Of a stretch of 64,000 nt of DNA, positions 1-8,772 are shown piece after piece. Positions within the stretch are counted from its first letter, which is position 1. Each line of letters begins with the position of its first letter. The notes under the pieces are model-generated. The model did no database searches. It was not told the DNA's origin and was given only the letters and a program-made list of their open reading frames with translations. Made by a program: the position numbers and the translations under genes. Source of the stretch: Pirellulaceae bacterium (GTDB lineage: Bacteria; Planctomycetota; Planctomycetia; Pirellulales; Pirellulaceae); NCBI GenBank assembly GCA_019636385.1, contig JAHBXT010000001.1, positions 310,001-374,000 on the forward strand, written 5' to 3'.

Positions 1-1
1 G

Positions 2-910
2 CCGGCTGTGCTATCCGATCCATCTTCGCCACAGACTCCGACATCGCCTATACCTGGGCAGCCAGCGCCCGATGCCAGAACTCGTATTCCACCGCGCACC
101 CGGAAGATGCTGCGCGATACCGGGTTGTCAGCCCAGGTGGACCAAATTCCTGTAAGTGGCAGCAAGATGTTGCCGACAGATGTGGACGCTTATCTGGCTG
201 CATCCAGTGACCAGACGGTGTCTAATCAAGCTTTTGATGTGCTGCCTTTGGCGAAATCACAGATTTCACTCAATTACCGATTATCGCGCAGCGCGGCAGC
301 CTGCATCCCTGTAACCGTCGTTGTCGATCTGGACTGGACGGCTATTCAGGCCACTCATCGCCAGCTGGCAAGCGCTGATGGTCCTACGGAGTTTGCGCTG
401 GCCTGCTGGTCAATTGTGCAGACGATGAAAGCACATTCCAAATTCCGCAGCGCGTTGTCCAACGATGGTCGATCGCTAAAGACGTATCGCAACGTTCACT
501 TGGGCGTAGCGGTGGCGCTGCCCGACGATCAACTGGTGACTGCCACCATTCATTGTGCGGACAGCCTGACACCGGGCGAGTTCTTCAACGCCTATCGCAA
601 CCAGGTACAACTGGCCCGACAAGGCGTCGATCAGGCCGACGAGTCGATAACCGTGTCGGTGTCAAATATCGGCAAAGTGGGTATTCGGCTGGGTATTCCG
701 GTGATCGTTGCCCCGGCAGTGGCCACGTTGGTATTGGGCGAGCTGTTTCAGCGGGCCGTGCCCGACGGCCAATCCTATCGCTTTTGTCCGACGACAACTG
801 CCGCACTCTGTTTTGATCATCGAGTCATCAACGGAGCCGGAGCGGCCAGCTTTATCGGCGACTTTCGTCATCACGTAGAAACGTTGCAACTATCGCAGCG
901 CGACTTGTAG
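2..910 (+). CDS. 2-oxoacid dehydrogenase E2 acyltransferase, 5'-truncated by window edge
   Basis: This is the C-terminal part of a dihydrolipoyl acyltransferase (E2) of the pyruvate/2-oxoglutarate/branched-chain dehydrogenase type, which moves an acyl group from lipoyl-lysine to CoA. The reading frame stays open to the window edge. The GTG at position 8 is only the first in-frame start seen, so an N-terminal lipoyl domain may lie outside. Visible are a peripheral-subunit-binding domain (about residues 24-64, starting RIPPRTRKMLRDTGL and ending TDVDAYL) and the catalytic trimer-forming domain (about 75-300). The latter holds the SVSNIGKVG strand and the active-site motif DHRVINGAGA near the C-terminus, matching the family HRxxxGA pattern. 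Which oxoacid is used cannot be told. It ends convergently with the next gene; no E1 or E3 gene is visible in the window. Confidence 0.88.
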   Translation, partial: PAVLSDPSSPQTPTSPIPGQPAPDARTRIPPRTRKMLRDTGLSAQVDQIPVSGSKMLPTDVDAYLAASSDQTVSNQAFDVLPLAKSQISLNYRLSRSAAACIPVTVVVDLDWTAIQATHRQLASADGPTEFALACWSIVQTMKAHSKFRSALSNDGRSLKTYRNVHLGVAVALPDDQLVTATIHCADSLTPGEFFNAYRNQVQLARQGVDQADESITVSVSNIGKVGIRLGIPVIVAPAVATLVLGELFQRAVPDGQSYRFCPTTTAALCFDHRVINGAGAASFIGDFRHHVETLQLSQRDL

Positions 911-1037
911 CAGGCCATATTCGCGTGCCCGGTGGGTCGTGGACCTTTCCTGGAAACACTGCCGAGCAAAGCACCGACCGATGACCGCCTCGATATTAGC
1001 AAGGGTTTTCAAGATTGCAGCTGAACCTGGAGCACCG

Positions 1038-2981
1038 CTATCGCCCGCCACCGGCACAGGCACAGGCACAGGCACAGCCGGCGCAGGCACAGGCACACCC
1101 CCCACCACCTCCTCGGCGACCGCCTCCGCTACTGGCTGAGTGTTCGGCCAGCGCCTTGAAGACATCGGCGGTAACGCGATCGACGCCACTCAAGTCCACG
1201 ACGCCGCCGCTGGGCACATTCAATCCCATCTTGACGGGTTCGACCGCGGACGCCAATCCCGCCATCGTGTTTTCAGCCCAGCCGGCAAACGATGAAGCAA
1301 CTTCGCCCAGCGAGGTTCGCGACGTGTCGGGAGTGCCCAGGCTGGGCGCTCCTCCGCCGGGGATTCCGCTGCCAGTTGAAGGTATCCCGCCAGCAGGACC
1401 TCTCCATGCTCCTCCATCCATAATGATGATCGGTCCCGTTCGACGGCGCTCCCAAGGTGGCCGGTATCGATAGCCGCGTCTTGCCCAACGCTCGAACACG
1501 TCGATCCAATTGTCGTCCAGCAGAATCCATTCGTGATTCCGATCGAGTACTTCGTCGCGCAATTCGGCTTGCCCCACCGACTCGGCTTCTTTTGATGCGC
1601 GCTCGATGATGGCTCGGTAATAAGCTTGCGTTTCCTGCAAATCGAAGCCGGCCATGCGGCTTGCAACCGACTTAAACAGCCCCCCCATGGCTTCGTTGAG
1701 ATCACACTTTTTCACAGGCCCTTGGTGAGCTTGCAGTTGGTCTAGAAAAGCATGCTCGTAGTCGTGCAACACGATTCCGCGCTGACCCGCCACTTGCAAC
1801 CGTCGCTTACGATCGACGCGAAATGCAACGTCTACATCAACTTGCAATGGATCGTCGCTTGTTTTTTGTAGTACTTCCTTACGTATCAGACCGAACAATA
1901 CGAGTGTCAAGACCTTACCCAAAGGCAGCTCCAGCAGCACAGCCGCTTGAGGGGCCGTCAGACCGCGTTTGATACCGCCGCCCTCAACTGTGGCCATGGC
2001 CGGCAAGTAATCCATCTTCTTGCGGCGCTTCTTCAGTAACCGTTCATTTAGCCAGTAGGCCAAGCCCAAAAACGGCCAAGCAGCGAGATTCAGCGCCGGG
2101 GAGATGGAGGCTGCCAGTCCCAGCATGCCCACCAACATGAAGAACAGCACAAAGCCCGTACCGTGTGAAAATCGAAAAAAAATAATGGCCAACAAAATGG
2201 CCGAGCCAATGAACGATGTCCACTGGGCGCTGGGATGCTCGCGAAACCATTTCATCATCAATCCAAATGGACCGATGGCCACAACACGCTGCATGCCAAT
2301 CTGAGGGAACGATACCGAGCACTTGGGATTCTTCGGGGACAGCTGTATCGAGTCATATTGCCAGACCGCCACCGGATGTTTTTCGTTCCCTTCGCCAAAC
2401 AGTACCAGGTCGGTGTATTTGTAGTTCTCAGCTTGGTATTTGACTTCTTCCGCTTTTACACCGGGTAGCATGTGAATGGCGACTTGCAGGCGTGTTCGTC
2501 CCTGCTGCGAATTGGGGTCAAACCAGGTGGGGATGATCTGCAAGCTGGCATAGCTCTTGTCGGTGCTATCGCGATAGACCATGTTGGGCATCGTGCACTG
2601 GAACTCGAAAACGCCGCTACCACCAGGCGGAATGGCAGAGGCACCCAAGTGCACTTCAACGCCGATGGGAATATATGTCGAGCGGCCTATGCTCTTAAGC
2701 TGCACGCCATCAACGGATGCCAACATATTGCTCAATTTATAGTCGGCATGAGGCAGGCCAATATCCACGACGTCGACGGCGTGTCCACCGCGACTATTTT
2801 CAAACAAGATTTTGTATTTCAGAAGAATTGACGCATCCGGTTGAACGAAGGCCTGCACATCCATCTGCGGGACGGAGAATAGGTAGTTTTGTGCGAGCAC
2901 CTCTGGTGACACACTCGCACTGAACACTGCGACAATAACCAGTGACAGCCTTAGAATTCTCGTTCCTCCAGTTAACCGCAT
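1038..2981 (-). CDS. Exported membrane protein (DUF2207-like) with Cys-Ala repeat C-terminal tail
   Basis: This 647-residue protein is of unknown function. Start choice: ATG at 2981, preceded by GAGGTGG, gives a clean signal peptide (MRLTGGTRILRLSLVIVAVF...AQ); the longer frame to 3041 would run into the upstream gene. After the leader comes a beta-rich extracytoplasmic region (about 30-240), two to three membrane segments (about 255-320, followed by a KKRRKK positive patch), and a cytoplasmic-type region that may include a winged-helix-like part (about 330-560). The organisation resembles DUF2207-type membrane proteins, which often end in glycine-rich tails. Here the last residues are GGGGG followed by alternating Cys-Ala with seven cysteines and a final GGGR. 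It starts 10 bases after the SPASM-type gene, so the two are very likely cotranscribed. The tail could bind metal, form disulfides, or be a substrate for modification; that is inference. Confidence 0.7.
   Translation of the reverse strand: MRLTGGTRILRLSLVIVAVFSASVSPEVLAQNYLFSVPQMDVQAFVQPDASILLKYKILFENSRGGHAVDVVDIGLPHADYKLSNMLASVDGVQLKSIGRSTYIPIGVEVHLGASAIPPGGSGVFEFQCTMPNMVYRDSTDKSYASLQIIPTWFDPNSQQGRTRLQVAIHMLPGVKAEEVKYQAENYKYTDLVLFGEGNEKHPVAVWQYDSIQLSPKNPKCSVSFPQIGMQRVVAIGPFGLMMKWFREHPSAQWTSFIGSAILLAIIFFRFSHGTGFVLFFMLVGMLGLAASISPALNLAAWPFLGLAYWLNERLLKKRRKKMDYLPAMATVEGGGIKRGLTAPQAAVLLELPLGKVLTLVLFGLIRKEVLQKTSDDPLQVDVDVAFRVDRKRRLQVAGQRGIVLHDYEHAFLDQLQAHQGPVKKCDLNEAMGGLFKSVASRMAGFDLQETQAYYRAIIERASKEAESVGQAELRDEVLDRNHEWILLDDNWIDVFERWARRGYRYRPPWERRRTGPIIIMDGGAWRGPAGGIPSTGSGIPGGGAPSLGTPDTSRTSLGEVASSFAGWAENTMAGLASAVEPVKMGLNVPSGGVVDLSGVDRVTADVFKALAEHSASSGGGRRGGGGGCACACAGCACACACAGGGR
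1053..1097. repeat. GGCACA hexanucleotide repeat inside the Cys-Ala tail codons
   Basis: On the plus strand GGCACA occurs four times in tandem (1053-1076), is broken by GCCGGC, then resumes with GCAGGCACAGGCACA. On the coding (minus) strand this is a TGTGCC repeat read as Cys-Ala. It is coding, in frame, and sits just before the stop at 1038-1040. Because the unit is six bases, slippage would add or remove Cys-Ala pairs without breaking the frame. Confidence 0.9.
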
Positions 2982-2991
2982 GACCACCTCG

Positions 2992-4362
2992 TTAATTTTC
3001 AATGGCCCAGCCGGCCGGGTCCGCTGGGCAATGCGCTGCACAGACGGTCATGAACGTACACTTCTGACAATGCTCGTTGCGATCAACCATTTCACGAAAC
3101 CGCTGAAAGCTGGGATGATTCCAGATTTGCTGCCAGGGTTGTAAATGAATCTGCCCCACCGCGACTCTCTCTCCGCGCGGCGGATAAACTTGACCGGCAG
3201 CAGCAACGCGAATGCTGATATCGGCACCTGCGCGTGGTCCTGCACGAAGCAATCGACCGATACGGTCGGCGGTAAGCGGACTGCGGCTGCTGTGTGGCGG
3301 TAGCCAAATGATATTCACCTGGCGACTGTCGGCAACGTCTTCGATCCATCCGGCCAGTTGTCGCATAGCTTGAGCTTGGAAGGCTGTGGGCGGTTGGCTG
3401 CTGTCGGATGAATCGGCAACGACTGCCGTGGCTGGCGATGGCGCCAGTGGCTGGGCGATGGCGAAGACCTCGACATACTCGATTCCTCGCTGGGTGACTC
3501 GGTCTAATTCAACTTCAAAAACGTCTACCGATTCAGGTGTCAAACCGGCCTCGAGTACCGTCGATATTTCCCAACGATCGGCACAGGTTATCACTTCGTT
3601 CAAGCAATCGTAGTCGGCTGGCCCCATGAGTCGCTCGTGCAATTGCCGGCTGACACCCCACGGTACAACGACATAATCCAAACCCACTGCTGACAGTCGA
3701 TCTAATAGTGTCGACTCGATGAGTTGCGTAGGTGCGACTAAGTGCTGGGCGGACAATCGAACGCCGGTAATCATTCCCATATCACCGGCCATTTGCACCG
3801 CTTCGGGCAACCAGCGCTCAAGTCGCTGATGCTCTGGCCGCTGCTGATCATCATTATCCAGCGACGGCACGAAGCGCACATGAGGAATGCCTGCGTCCCA
3901 CAAAGCCTGCAGATAGCGGCGCAGATCAACCACGTTGGACGACTCGACATCGGCTTGAAAAGGAGCGATCAACCCTTGGGGGTACTCCTGAACCATTGGG
4001 TCGGTTAGATTGAAAATCGGATATCGTTTGCTGGGCGATCCCAACTCGGCCAGCATTTTCCGAACGTCATTGACGATGCCTTGTGGATTGGGAGCCCCAG
4101 CTAGCGATTGTAGAATTTGCTGTTGGCTATGTCCCTCGAGCAATCCGTAAGCTACCAGGGTGCCCGAGCGAGTCAAGCGAACCGCCTCAATGGCAGCCAC
4201 TAACAGTAACGACTGTCCGCTGTTTTCGATGCGCAGGTGATATCGCACCAACTCACCGTCGCGCTGGCGGCGATAATGAAACAGGCCAGGACGAAGGGCT
4301 GCGGAGCCCTGTGGTTGCTTGGCAGAGGGCAGTAGCCAAGGCCTTATTTTGCTCCAGTCCAT
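2992..4362 (-). CDS. Radical-SAM-like protein without CxxxCxxC: PqqD-like + TIM barrel + SPASM-type C-terminus
   Basis: This 456-residue protein is read as a degenerate radical SAM/SPASM protein. About residues 25-95 look PqqD-like (VRLTRSGTLVAYGLLEGHS, then a helix). A strand opening FNLTDP (about 117-122) sits where radical SAM enzymes have the NLT strand followed by CxxxCxxC, but the next residues are MVQEYPQG with no cysteine. Alternating strands and helices follow, as in a TIM barrel (for example GIPHVRFVPS, GLDYVVVPWG). The C-terminus has the SPASM-style lead-in (GQIHLQPWQQIWNHPSFQRF) and four cysteines spaced CxxC-x5-C-x3-CP (about 432-445). ATG 4362 (MDWSKIRPW) is preferred over in-frame starts at 4425 and 4455 because the conserved-looking part begins there. 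It heads a two-gene unit with the Cys-Ala-tailed membrane protein. No radical chemistry is expected without the cluster cysteines; a binding or scaffold role is inference. Confidence 0.7.
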   Translation of the reverse strand: MDWSKIRPWLLPSAKQPQGSAALRPGLFHYRRQRDGELVRYHLRIENSGQSLLLVAAIEAVRLTRSGTLVAYGLLEGHSQQQILQSLAGAPNPQGIVNDVRKMLAELGSPSKRYPIFNLTDPMVQEYPQGLIAPFQADVESSNVVDLRRYLQALWDAGIPHVRFVPSLDNDDQQRPEHQRLERWLPEAVQMAGDMGMITGVRLSAQHLVAPTQLIESTLLDRLSAVGLDYVVVPWGVSRQLHERLMGPADYDCLNEVITCADRWEISTVLEAGLTPESVDVFEVELDRVTQRGIEYVEVFAIAQPLAPSPATAVVADSSDSSQPPTAFQAQAMRQLAGWIEDVADSRQVNIIWLPPHSSRSPLTADRIGRLLRAGPRAGADISIRVAAAGQVYPPRGERVAVGQIHLQPWQQIWNHPSFQRFREMVDRNEHCQKCTFMTVCAAHCPADPAGWAIEN

Positions 4363-4939
4363 GGCGATATCGTCCCAGGTTGCGGCGCGGCAGGTAAAGC
4401 GGTTGGTGGCAAAAGCAAAGTCCATTCTGTCGCGATAGGTCGTCAGCGCATGCACCGTCTAGGGTTGGCATCCAGCAGACCGCGAAAAGCAAAGCCAATC
4501 TATCGCGTTCGGGCCGGAATACAATGCTTGGCCGCCAAGCCTTGGTCAGCTTGCCGATTGTTCAACTGGAAGCAAAATTCGGACCAATTAAGCTGTTGAG
4601 CGACGCAATGACCACCCCTACCGGGGGGCTCGCCATGAATTAACCCGAAAAAGCCAAGCAAATAAATTTCCCCTGTGGTGTCTAATCGGCTTTGCTGATG
4701 CGACGATCGTCGGTATATTACTCGGTCACGTTCGGCCGGCTCGCCTCCACCACTCTCGACCGCTGTTAGATGCACATATCGCGTCAGGATGCAGACCGAT
4801 TAGATGCATGCTCCGCACGGGTATCTTCGTAGATTCTCCCGTCTAAGGGTCTTGGTACGCACGGTAGAAGCCGCAACGCAAGAACTAGCCTGCCCGACAT
4901 TACCTACCGCGATTCTTAATCAGGAGAATGATTCGTCCT
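4363..4939. other. Intergenic region upstream of rpoB
   Basis: This 577-base region separates the divergent radical-SAM-like gene and rpoB. I see no convincing gene; a 91-codon minus-strand open frame at 4500-4775 has no recognisable features. It holds a candidate rpoB promoter at 4691-4719. No rplK, rplA, rplJ or rplL gene lies here, although these usually precede rpoB in bacteria. Confidence 0.6.
4691..4719 (+). promoter_or_regulatory. Candidate rpoB promoter with palindrome in the spacer
   Basis: TTTGCT (4691-4696), a 17-base spacer and TATATT (4714-4719) fit a sigma70-type promoter with a weak -35 and a good -10. The spacer contains CGACGATCGTCG (4701-4712), a perfect 12-base palindrome, placed where a repressor or activator could act. 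The predicted leader to rpoB is over 200 bases. There is no experimental support. Confidence 0.35.
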
Positions 4940-7900
4940 ATGGCCACTCCTTCTCAGCGACGACTCCAACCTACCCGTGTTCGAAGATTCGGTTCTGGCG
5001 TGGATGCTCTCGAGTTGCCCTCGTTGACCGATTTGCAGACCAAGAGCTACGAGCTGTTCTTGCAAGAGGACATAGCGCCCGACAAGCGCAAGAACATTGG
5101 CTTGGAAGCGGTGCTGCGTGAAATTTTCCCGATCGAGAGCTACGACAAGCAGGTATCGCTGGAGTTCTTGCGCTACGAGTTAGGCAAGCCTCGCTATACG
5201 CCGATGGAGTGTCGTCAACTGCGCTTAACGTACGGACGACCGATGAAAGTCTGGCTGCGTCTTAATCGCGAACAGCCACTGGAAGAAGAAGTGTATCTGG
5301 GTGACATTCCCATCATGCTCGGTGGAGGCGAATTCATCATCAATGGCGCGCAGCGCGTTGTGGTCAGTCAGTTGCACCGCAGTCCGGGCGTCGATTTTGT
5401 GGAAGAATTAGAAGCGACTTCCGATCGCAAGCTGCCGAGTTGCCGAGTTATTCCGGAGCGCGGAAGCTGGATCGAAATCAATGTTACCAAGAAGGACAGC
5501 CTCAGTGTCCGCATTGACCAGAGCGGAAAATTTTCGGTGATGACTCTGTTGCGAGCTATGTCGCCAGCCTTTAGCTCGGACAGCGATTTAATCAAAACAT
5601 TCTATCCGACCGTTGTCGAAAAAATCACCGACGGTCGCAGTGTCGTCAAGATCGAAGGCAAGATTGCGGTTGACGATGTGGTGTACCCCAGCAAGTCGGA
5701 GCGAGCCGGGGAGATCATAATCGAAGCCGGTCAGAAGATCTCGAAGAATATTGCCGAAGTCATCTGTACGTCAGGCATTAAGAAACTGGAAGTCATGGAG
5801 TCGCCCAAGACTCCACACATCCTGTATTCGCTGGCCGAAGACAATACCAGCAGTCACGAAGAGGCACTGCTGCGGATCTTCCAACGGTTGCGCCCCGGTA
5901 ATCCGCCTCAACTGGAAAAAGCTAAGACCTTATTCCACGAAAAGTTTTTCGACGTCAATCGTTATCGGCTCGGTCGCGTCGGTCGTTTTCGCCTCAATCG
6001 TAAGTTGAACTTGAATGTCTCTGAAGACGAGATGACCTTACGACCCGAAGACCTGGTGGCTTCGATTCGCTACCTGATCGACCTGTTCGATGCCGAGTCT
6101 GGAGCGCAGTTCGATGATATCGACCACTTGGGCAATCGTCGCCTGCGAACGATCGATGAACTGGCCTCCGATGAACTCCGCAAGGGGTTCCTCAAACTCA
6201 GCCGGACTGTCAAGGAGCGAATGAATGCCAAAGAAGTCGAAGAGATGTCGCCGCGCAGCTTGGTAAATCCCAAGAGCATCAGCGCTGCCATCGACTACTT
6301 CTTCGGGCGCGGCGAGCTTTCGCAGGTCGTCGACCAAACCAATCCGCTCAGTCAGTTGACTCATGAACGCCGCCTGAGCGCACTGGGCCCTGGCGGCTTG
6401 AACCGCAAGCGTGCCGGCTTTGAGGTTCGCGATGTGCACATTTCTCACTACGGCCGTATTTGCCCGATTGAAACGCCCGAAGGTACCAACATCGGTTTGA
6501 TCAGTTCGTTGGCTATTTATGCTCGCGTGGATGAGTACGGATTTTTGGTAACGCCGTATCGAATAATCAACAAAGGCAAGGTTACCGATGAAGTGGTGTG
6601 GCTGCGGGCTGACCAGGAGTCCGACGCGTATATTTGCCCGGCAGATACTGAGACTCAAGGCGGTGCGCTGGTGGCAGGCCCGAATTTGATCGCTCGTTAT
6701 CAGGCCGACTTTCAAATCGTGCTTCCCGAAGAAGTGAACTACATGGATATTGCTCCGGGGCAAATGGTCGGCGTGTCGGCCGGCCTGATTCCGTTTTTGG
6801 AGCACGACGACGCCAACCGCGCATTGATGGGTTCCAACATGCAGCGGCAAGCGGTTCCACTGCTCGTGGCTGAGCCACCGATCGTGGCGACAGGTATGGA
6901 GCGATCGATCGCGATCAATAGTGCCATGTTGGTTCGGGCCAAGCGGGCTGGCAAGGTGAGCTATGTTGATGCCAATCGCATCGAAGTCGGTTCAGATGTC
7001 TATGAACTGGAAAAGTATCAAGGACTCAATGAGCGAACCTGTTTGAATCAGAAGCCGGTCGTCAAATTGGGCGACAAGGTGGAGAAAGGGCAAGTCATCG
7101 CTGACGGAGCTGCAACGCACAACGGCGAACTGGCGCTGGGTCGCAATGTATTGGTGGGCTTCATGTCGTTTGACGGCTATAACTATGAAGATGCAATCAT
7201 TATCAGCGAAGAGCTAGTGCGGTCTGACACGTACACGTCGCTGCACATTGAGGATTTCGATGTCGAAATCCGCGAAACCAAGCTGGGCCGCGAAGAGTTC
7301 ACGCGCGATATTCCCAATGTTTCGGAAAAGGCCCTTCGAAATCTGGACGAAAGTGGCATCGTCCAGGTGGGTACTTATGTCCGCCCCGGCGATGTACTGG
7401 TGGGCAAGGTTTCACCCAAGAGCAAAACCGAACTGACTCCTGAAGAAAAGTTGCTGCACGCCATCTTTGGTCGAGCCGGTGAAGACGTCAAGAACGATTC
7501 TCTGGAAGTGCCCTCAGGCATTGAAGGCATTGTGATCGATACCCAAAAATTCAGTCGCCGCATGAGCTTGTCCGACGAAGAGCGTAAGGCTTTTGAAAAG
7601 GAGCTCAAGGAAGTCGAAACTGCCGGCAATGCCTTGGTTTCGGAGGCTTTCCATACGTTCATTGGGGAGCTGGAAGCGGTGGCAGGTTCCAAGCTGGTGG
7701 ATGACGACGGCACACCGTTGGCCGGCAATCAAGACCCCAAGTTCATCGCAGAGAATGCTCAGACGTTTAACTTGTCGCGCGTCCTAAACAAGTTGGATGA
7801 AAAGCATCACGCTGAACTGCGCAAGGCGTACAACCGGTCGTGGTCTAAGGTGGAAGAAGCCCTGGACGCTCGCGATCGACGACTCAACAGCATGAAGCGC

Positions 7901-8659
7901 GGCGACGAACTCCGTAGCGGCGTGTTGCAGATGGTCAAGGTCTACATCGCCACCAAGCGGACGATCAGCGTCGGTGACAAGATGGCTGGTCGCCACGGAA
8001 ACAAGGGGGTGATTTCCAAGGTATTGCCGATTGCCGATATGCCGTATCTACCTGATGGCACTCCGCTACAGATTCTCCTCAATCCGCTGGGCGTACCCAG
8101 TCGTATGAACGTCGGACAAATTCTGGAAACGCACTTGGGATGGGCTGGTGCCACCATGGGCTTCCAGTCGATTACTCCGGTGTTTGATGGCGCCAGCGAA
8201 GAGGAAATCAATCAATGTTTGGCTGATGCGGGGCTGCCGCGGCACGGCAAGATTCGATTGATCGATGGTCGAACCGGTGAACCGATGTCTCAGGAAACCA
8301 CGGTCGGTTACATCTACATGCTCAAGCTGCACCATTTGGTGGACGACAAGGTCCACGCGCGCAGCACCGGTCCGTATTCGCTGATTACGCAGCAGCCGTT
8401 GGGCGGCAAGGCGCGTTTCGGTGGCCAGCGTTTCGGAGAAATGGAAGTCTGGGCGCTGGAGGCCTACGGAGCCGCTTACATCCTGCAAGAATTGCTGACG
8501 GTCAAGAGCGACGATGTCGAAGGCCGCACGAAAATTTACGAGTCGATGGTCAAGGGCGAAAACTCGCTTGAGGCTGGCACTCCCGCCAGCTTCGACGTAT
8601 TGACCAACGAAATTCGCGGACTGGGTCTCAATATGCGTTTAGAAAAACGCAAGATTTAG
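4940..8659 (+). CDS. rpoB: RNA polymerase subunit beta
   Basis: This is the catalytic beta subunit of RNA polymerase. Family blocks are in order: the rifampicin-region motif ([18 protein letters not shown], then [11 protein letters not shown]), the [13 protein letters not shown] block, and the C-terminal [10 protein letters not shown] segment next to the active centre. About 1239 residues is a normal bacterial length without large inserts. An ATG at 4928 lies only one base after AGGAG, while ATG 4940 (MATPSQRRL) lies 13 bases after it. The second is chosen from the family N-terminus, but either could be used. In the rifampicin pocket the Asp, His and Ser positions most often linked to resistance look wild type. 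rpoC follows after 113 bases on the same strand. Confidence 0.97.
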   Translation: MATPSQRRLQPTRVRRFGSGVDALELPSLTDLQTKSYELFLQEDIAPDKRKNIGLEAVLREIFPIESYDKQVSLEFLRYELGKPRYTPMECRQLRLTYGRPMKVWLRLNREQPLEEEVYLGDIPIMLGGGEFIINGAQRVVVSQLHRSPGVDFVEELEATSDRKLPSCRVIPERGSWIEINVTKKDSLSVRIDQSGKFSVMTLLRAMSPAFSSDSDLIKTFYPTVVEKITDGRSVVKIEGKIAVDDVVYPSKSERAGEIIIEAGQKISKNIAEVICTSGIKKLEVMESPKTPHILYSLAEDNTSSHEEALLRIFQRLRPGNPPQLEKAKTLFHEKFFDVNRYRLGRVGRFRLNRKLNLNVSEDEMTLRPEDLVASIRYLIDLFDAESGAQFDDIDHLGNRRLRTIDELASDELRKGFLKLSRTVKERMNAKEVEEMSPRSLVNPKSISAAIDYFFGRGELSQVVDQTNPLSQLTHERRLSALGPGGLNRKRAGFEVRDVHISHYGRICPIETPEGTNIGLISSLAIYARVDEYGFLVTPYRIINKGKVTDEVVWLRADQESDAYICPADTETQGGALVAGPNLIARYQADFQIVLPEEVNYMDIAPGQMVGVSAGLIPFLEHDDANRALMGSNMQRQAVPLLVAEPPIVATGMERSIAINSAMLVRAKRAGKVSYVDANRIEVGSDVYELEKYQGLNERTCLNQKPVVKLGDKVEKGQVIADGAATHNGELALGRNVLVGFMSFDGYNYEDAIIISEELVRSDTYTSLHIEDFDVEIRETKLGREEFTRDIPNVSEKALRNLDESGIVQVGTYVRPGDVLVGKVSPKSKTELTPEEKLLHAIFGRAGEDVKNDSLEVPSGIEGIVIDTQKFSRRMSLSDEERKAFEKELKEVETAGNALVSEAFHTFIGELEAVAGSKLVDDDGTPLAGNQDPKFIAENAQTFNLSRVLNKLDEKHHAELRKAYNRSWSKVEEALDARDRRLNSMKRGDELRSGVLQMVKVYIATKRTISVGDKMAGRHGNKGVISKVLPIADMPYLPDGTPLQILLNPLGVPSRMNVGQILETHLGWAGATMGFQSITPVFDGASEEEINQCLADAGLPRHGKIRLIDGRTGEPMSQETTVGYIYMLKLHHLVDDKVHARSTGPYSLITQQPLGGKARFGGQRFGEMEVWALEAYGAAYILQELLTVKSDDVEGRTKIYESMVKGENSLEAGTPASFDVLTNEIRGLGLNMRLEKRKI

Positions 8660-8704
8660 ACTCCGCCCTCAAGATTTATTTCCCCACACCTGTGCGCAAC
8701 GCAT

Positions 8705-8742
8705 TTTGCACTTAACGTAACTTTCAATCAACGCAGTGCAAA
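8705..8742. repeat. 8-base inverted repeat between rpoB and rpoC
   Basis: TTTGCACT (8705-8712) and AGTGCAAA (8735-8742) are perfect reverse complements separated by 22 bases, in the 113-base rpoB-rpoC gap. In RNA they would form a stem just upstream of the rpoC ribosome binding site (AGGAG at 8759-8763). No T-tract follows, so a simple intrinsic terminator is unlikely. Processing or expression balancing is possible. Confidence 0.5.
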
Positions 8743-8772
8743 CAAGTTTCTAACTGTCAGGAGCCGCTGGAT

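Noticed and set aside
4500..4775. 91-codon minus-strand open frame upstream of rpoB
   Set aside because: No recognisable domain or leader, odd composition, and it covers the candidate rpoB promoter.
6300..6500. Possible rifampicin-resistance substitutions in rpoB
   Set aside because: The main resistance positions look wild type; the few differences are lineage-type changes and give no basis for a claim.
6038..6850. 270-codon minus-strand open frame
   Set aside because: Antisense to rpoB; a shadow of conserved rpoB codons.
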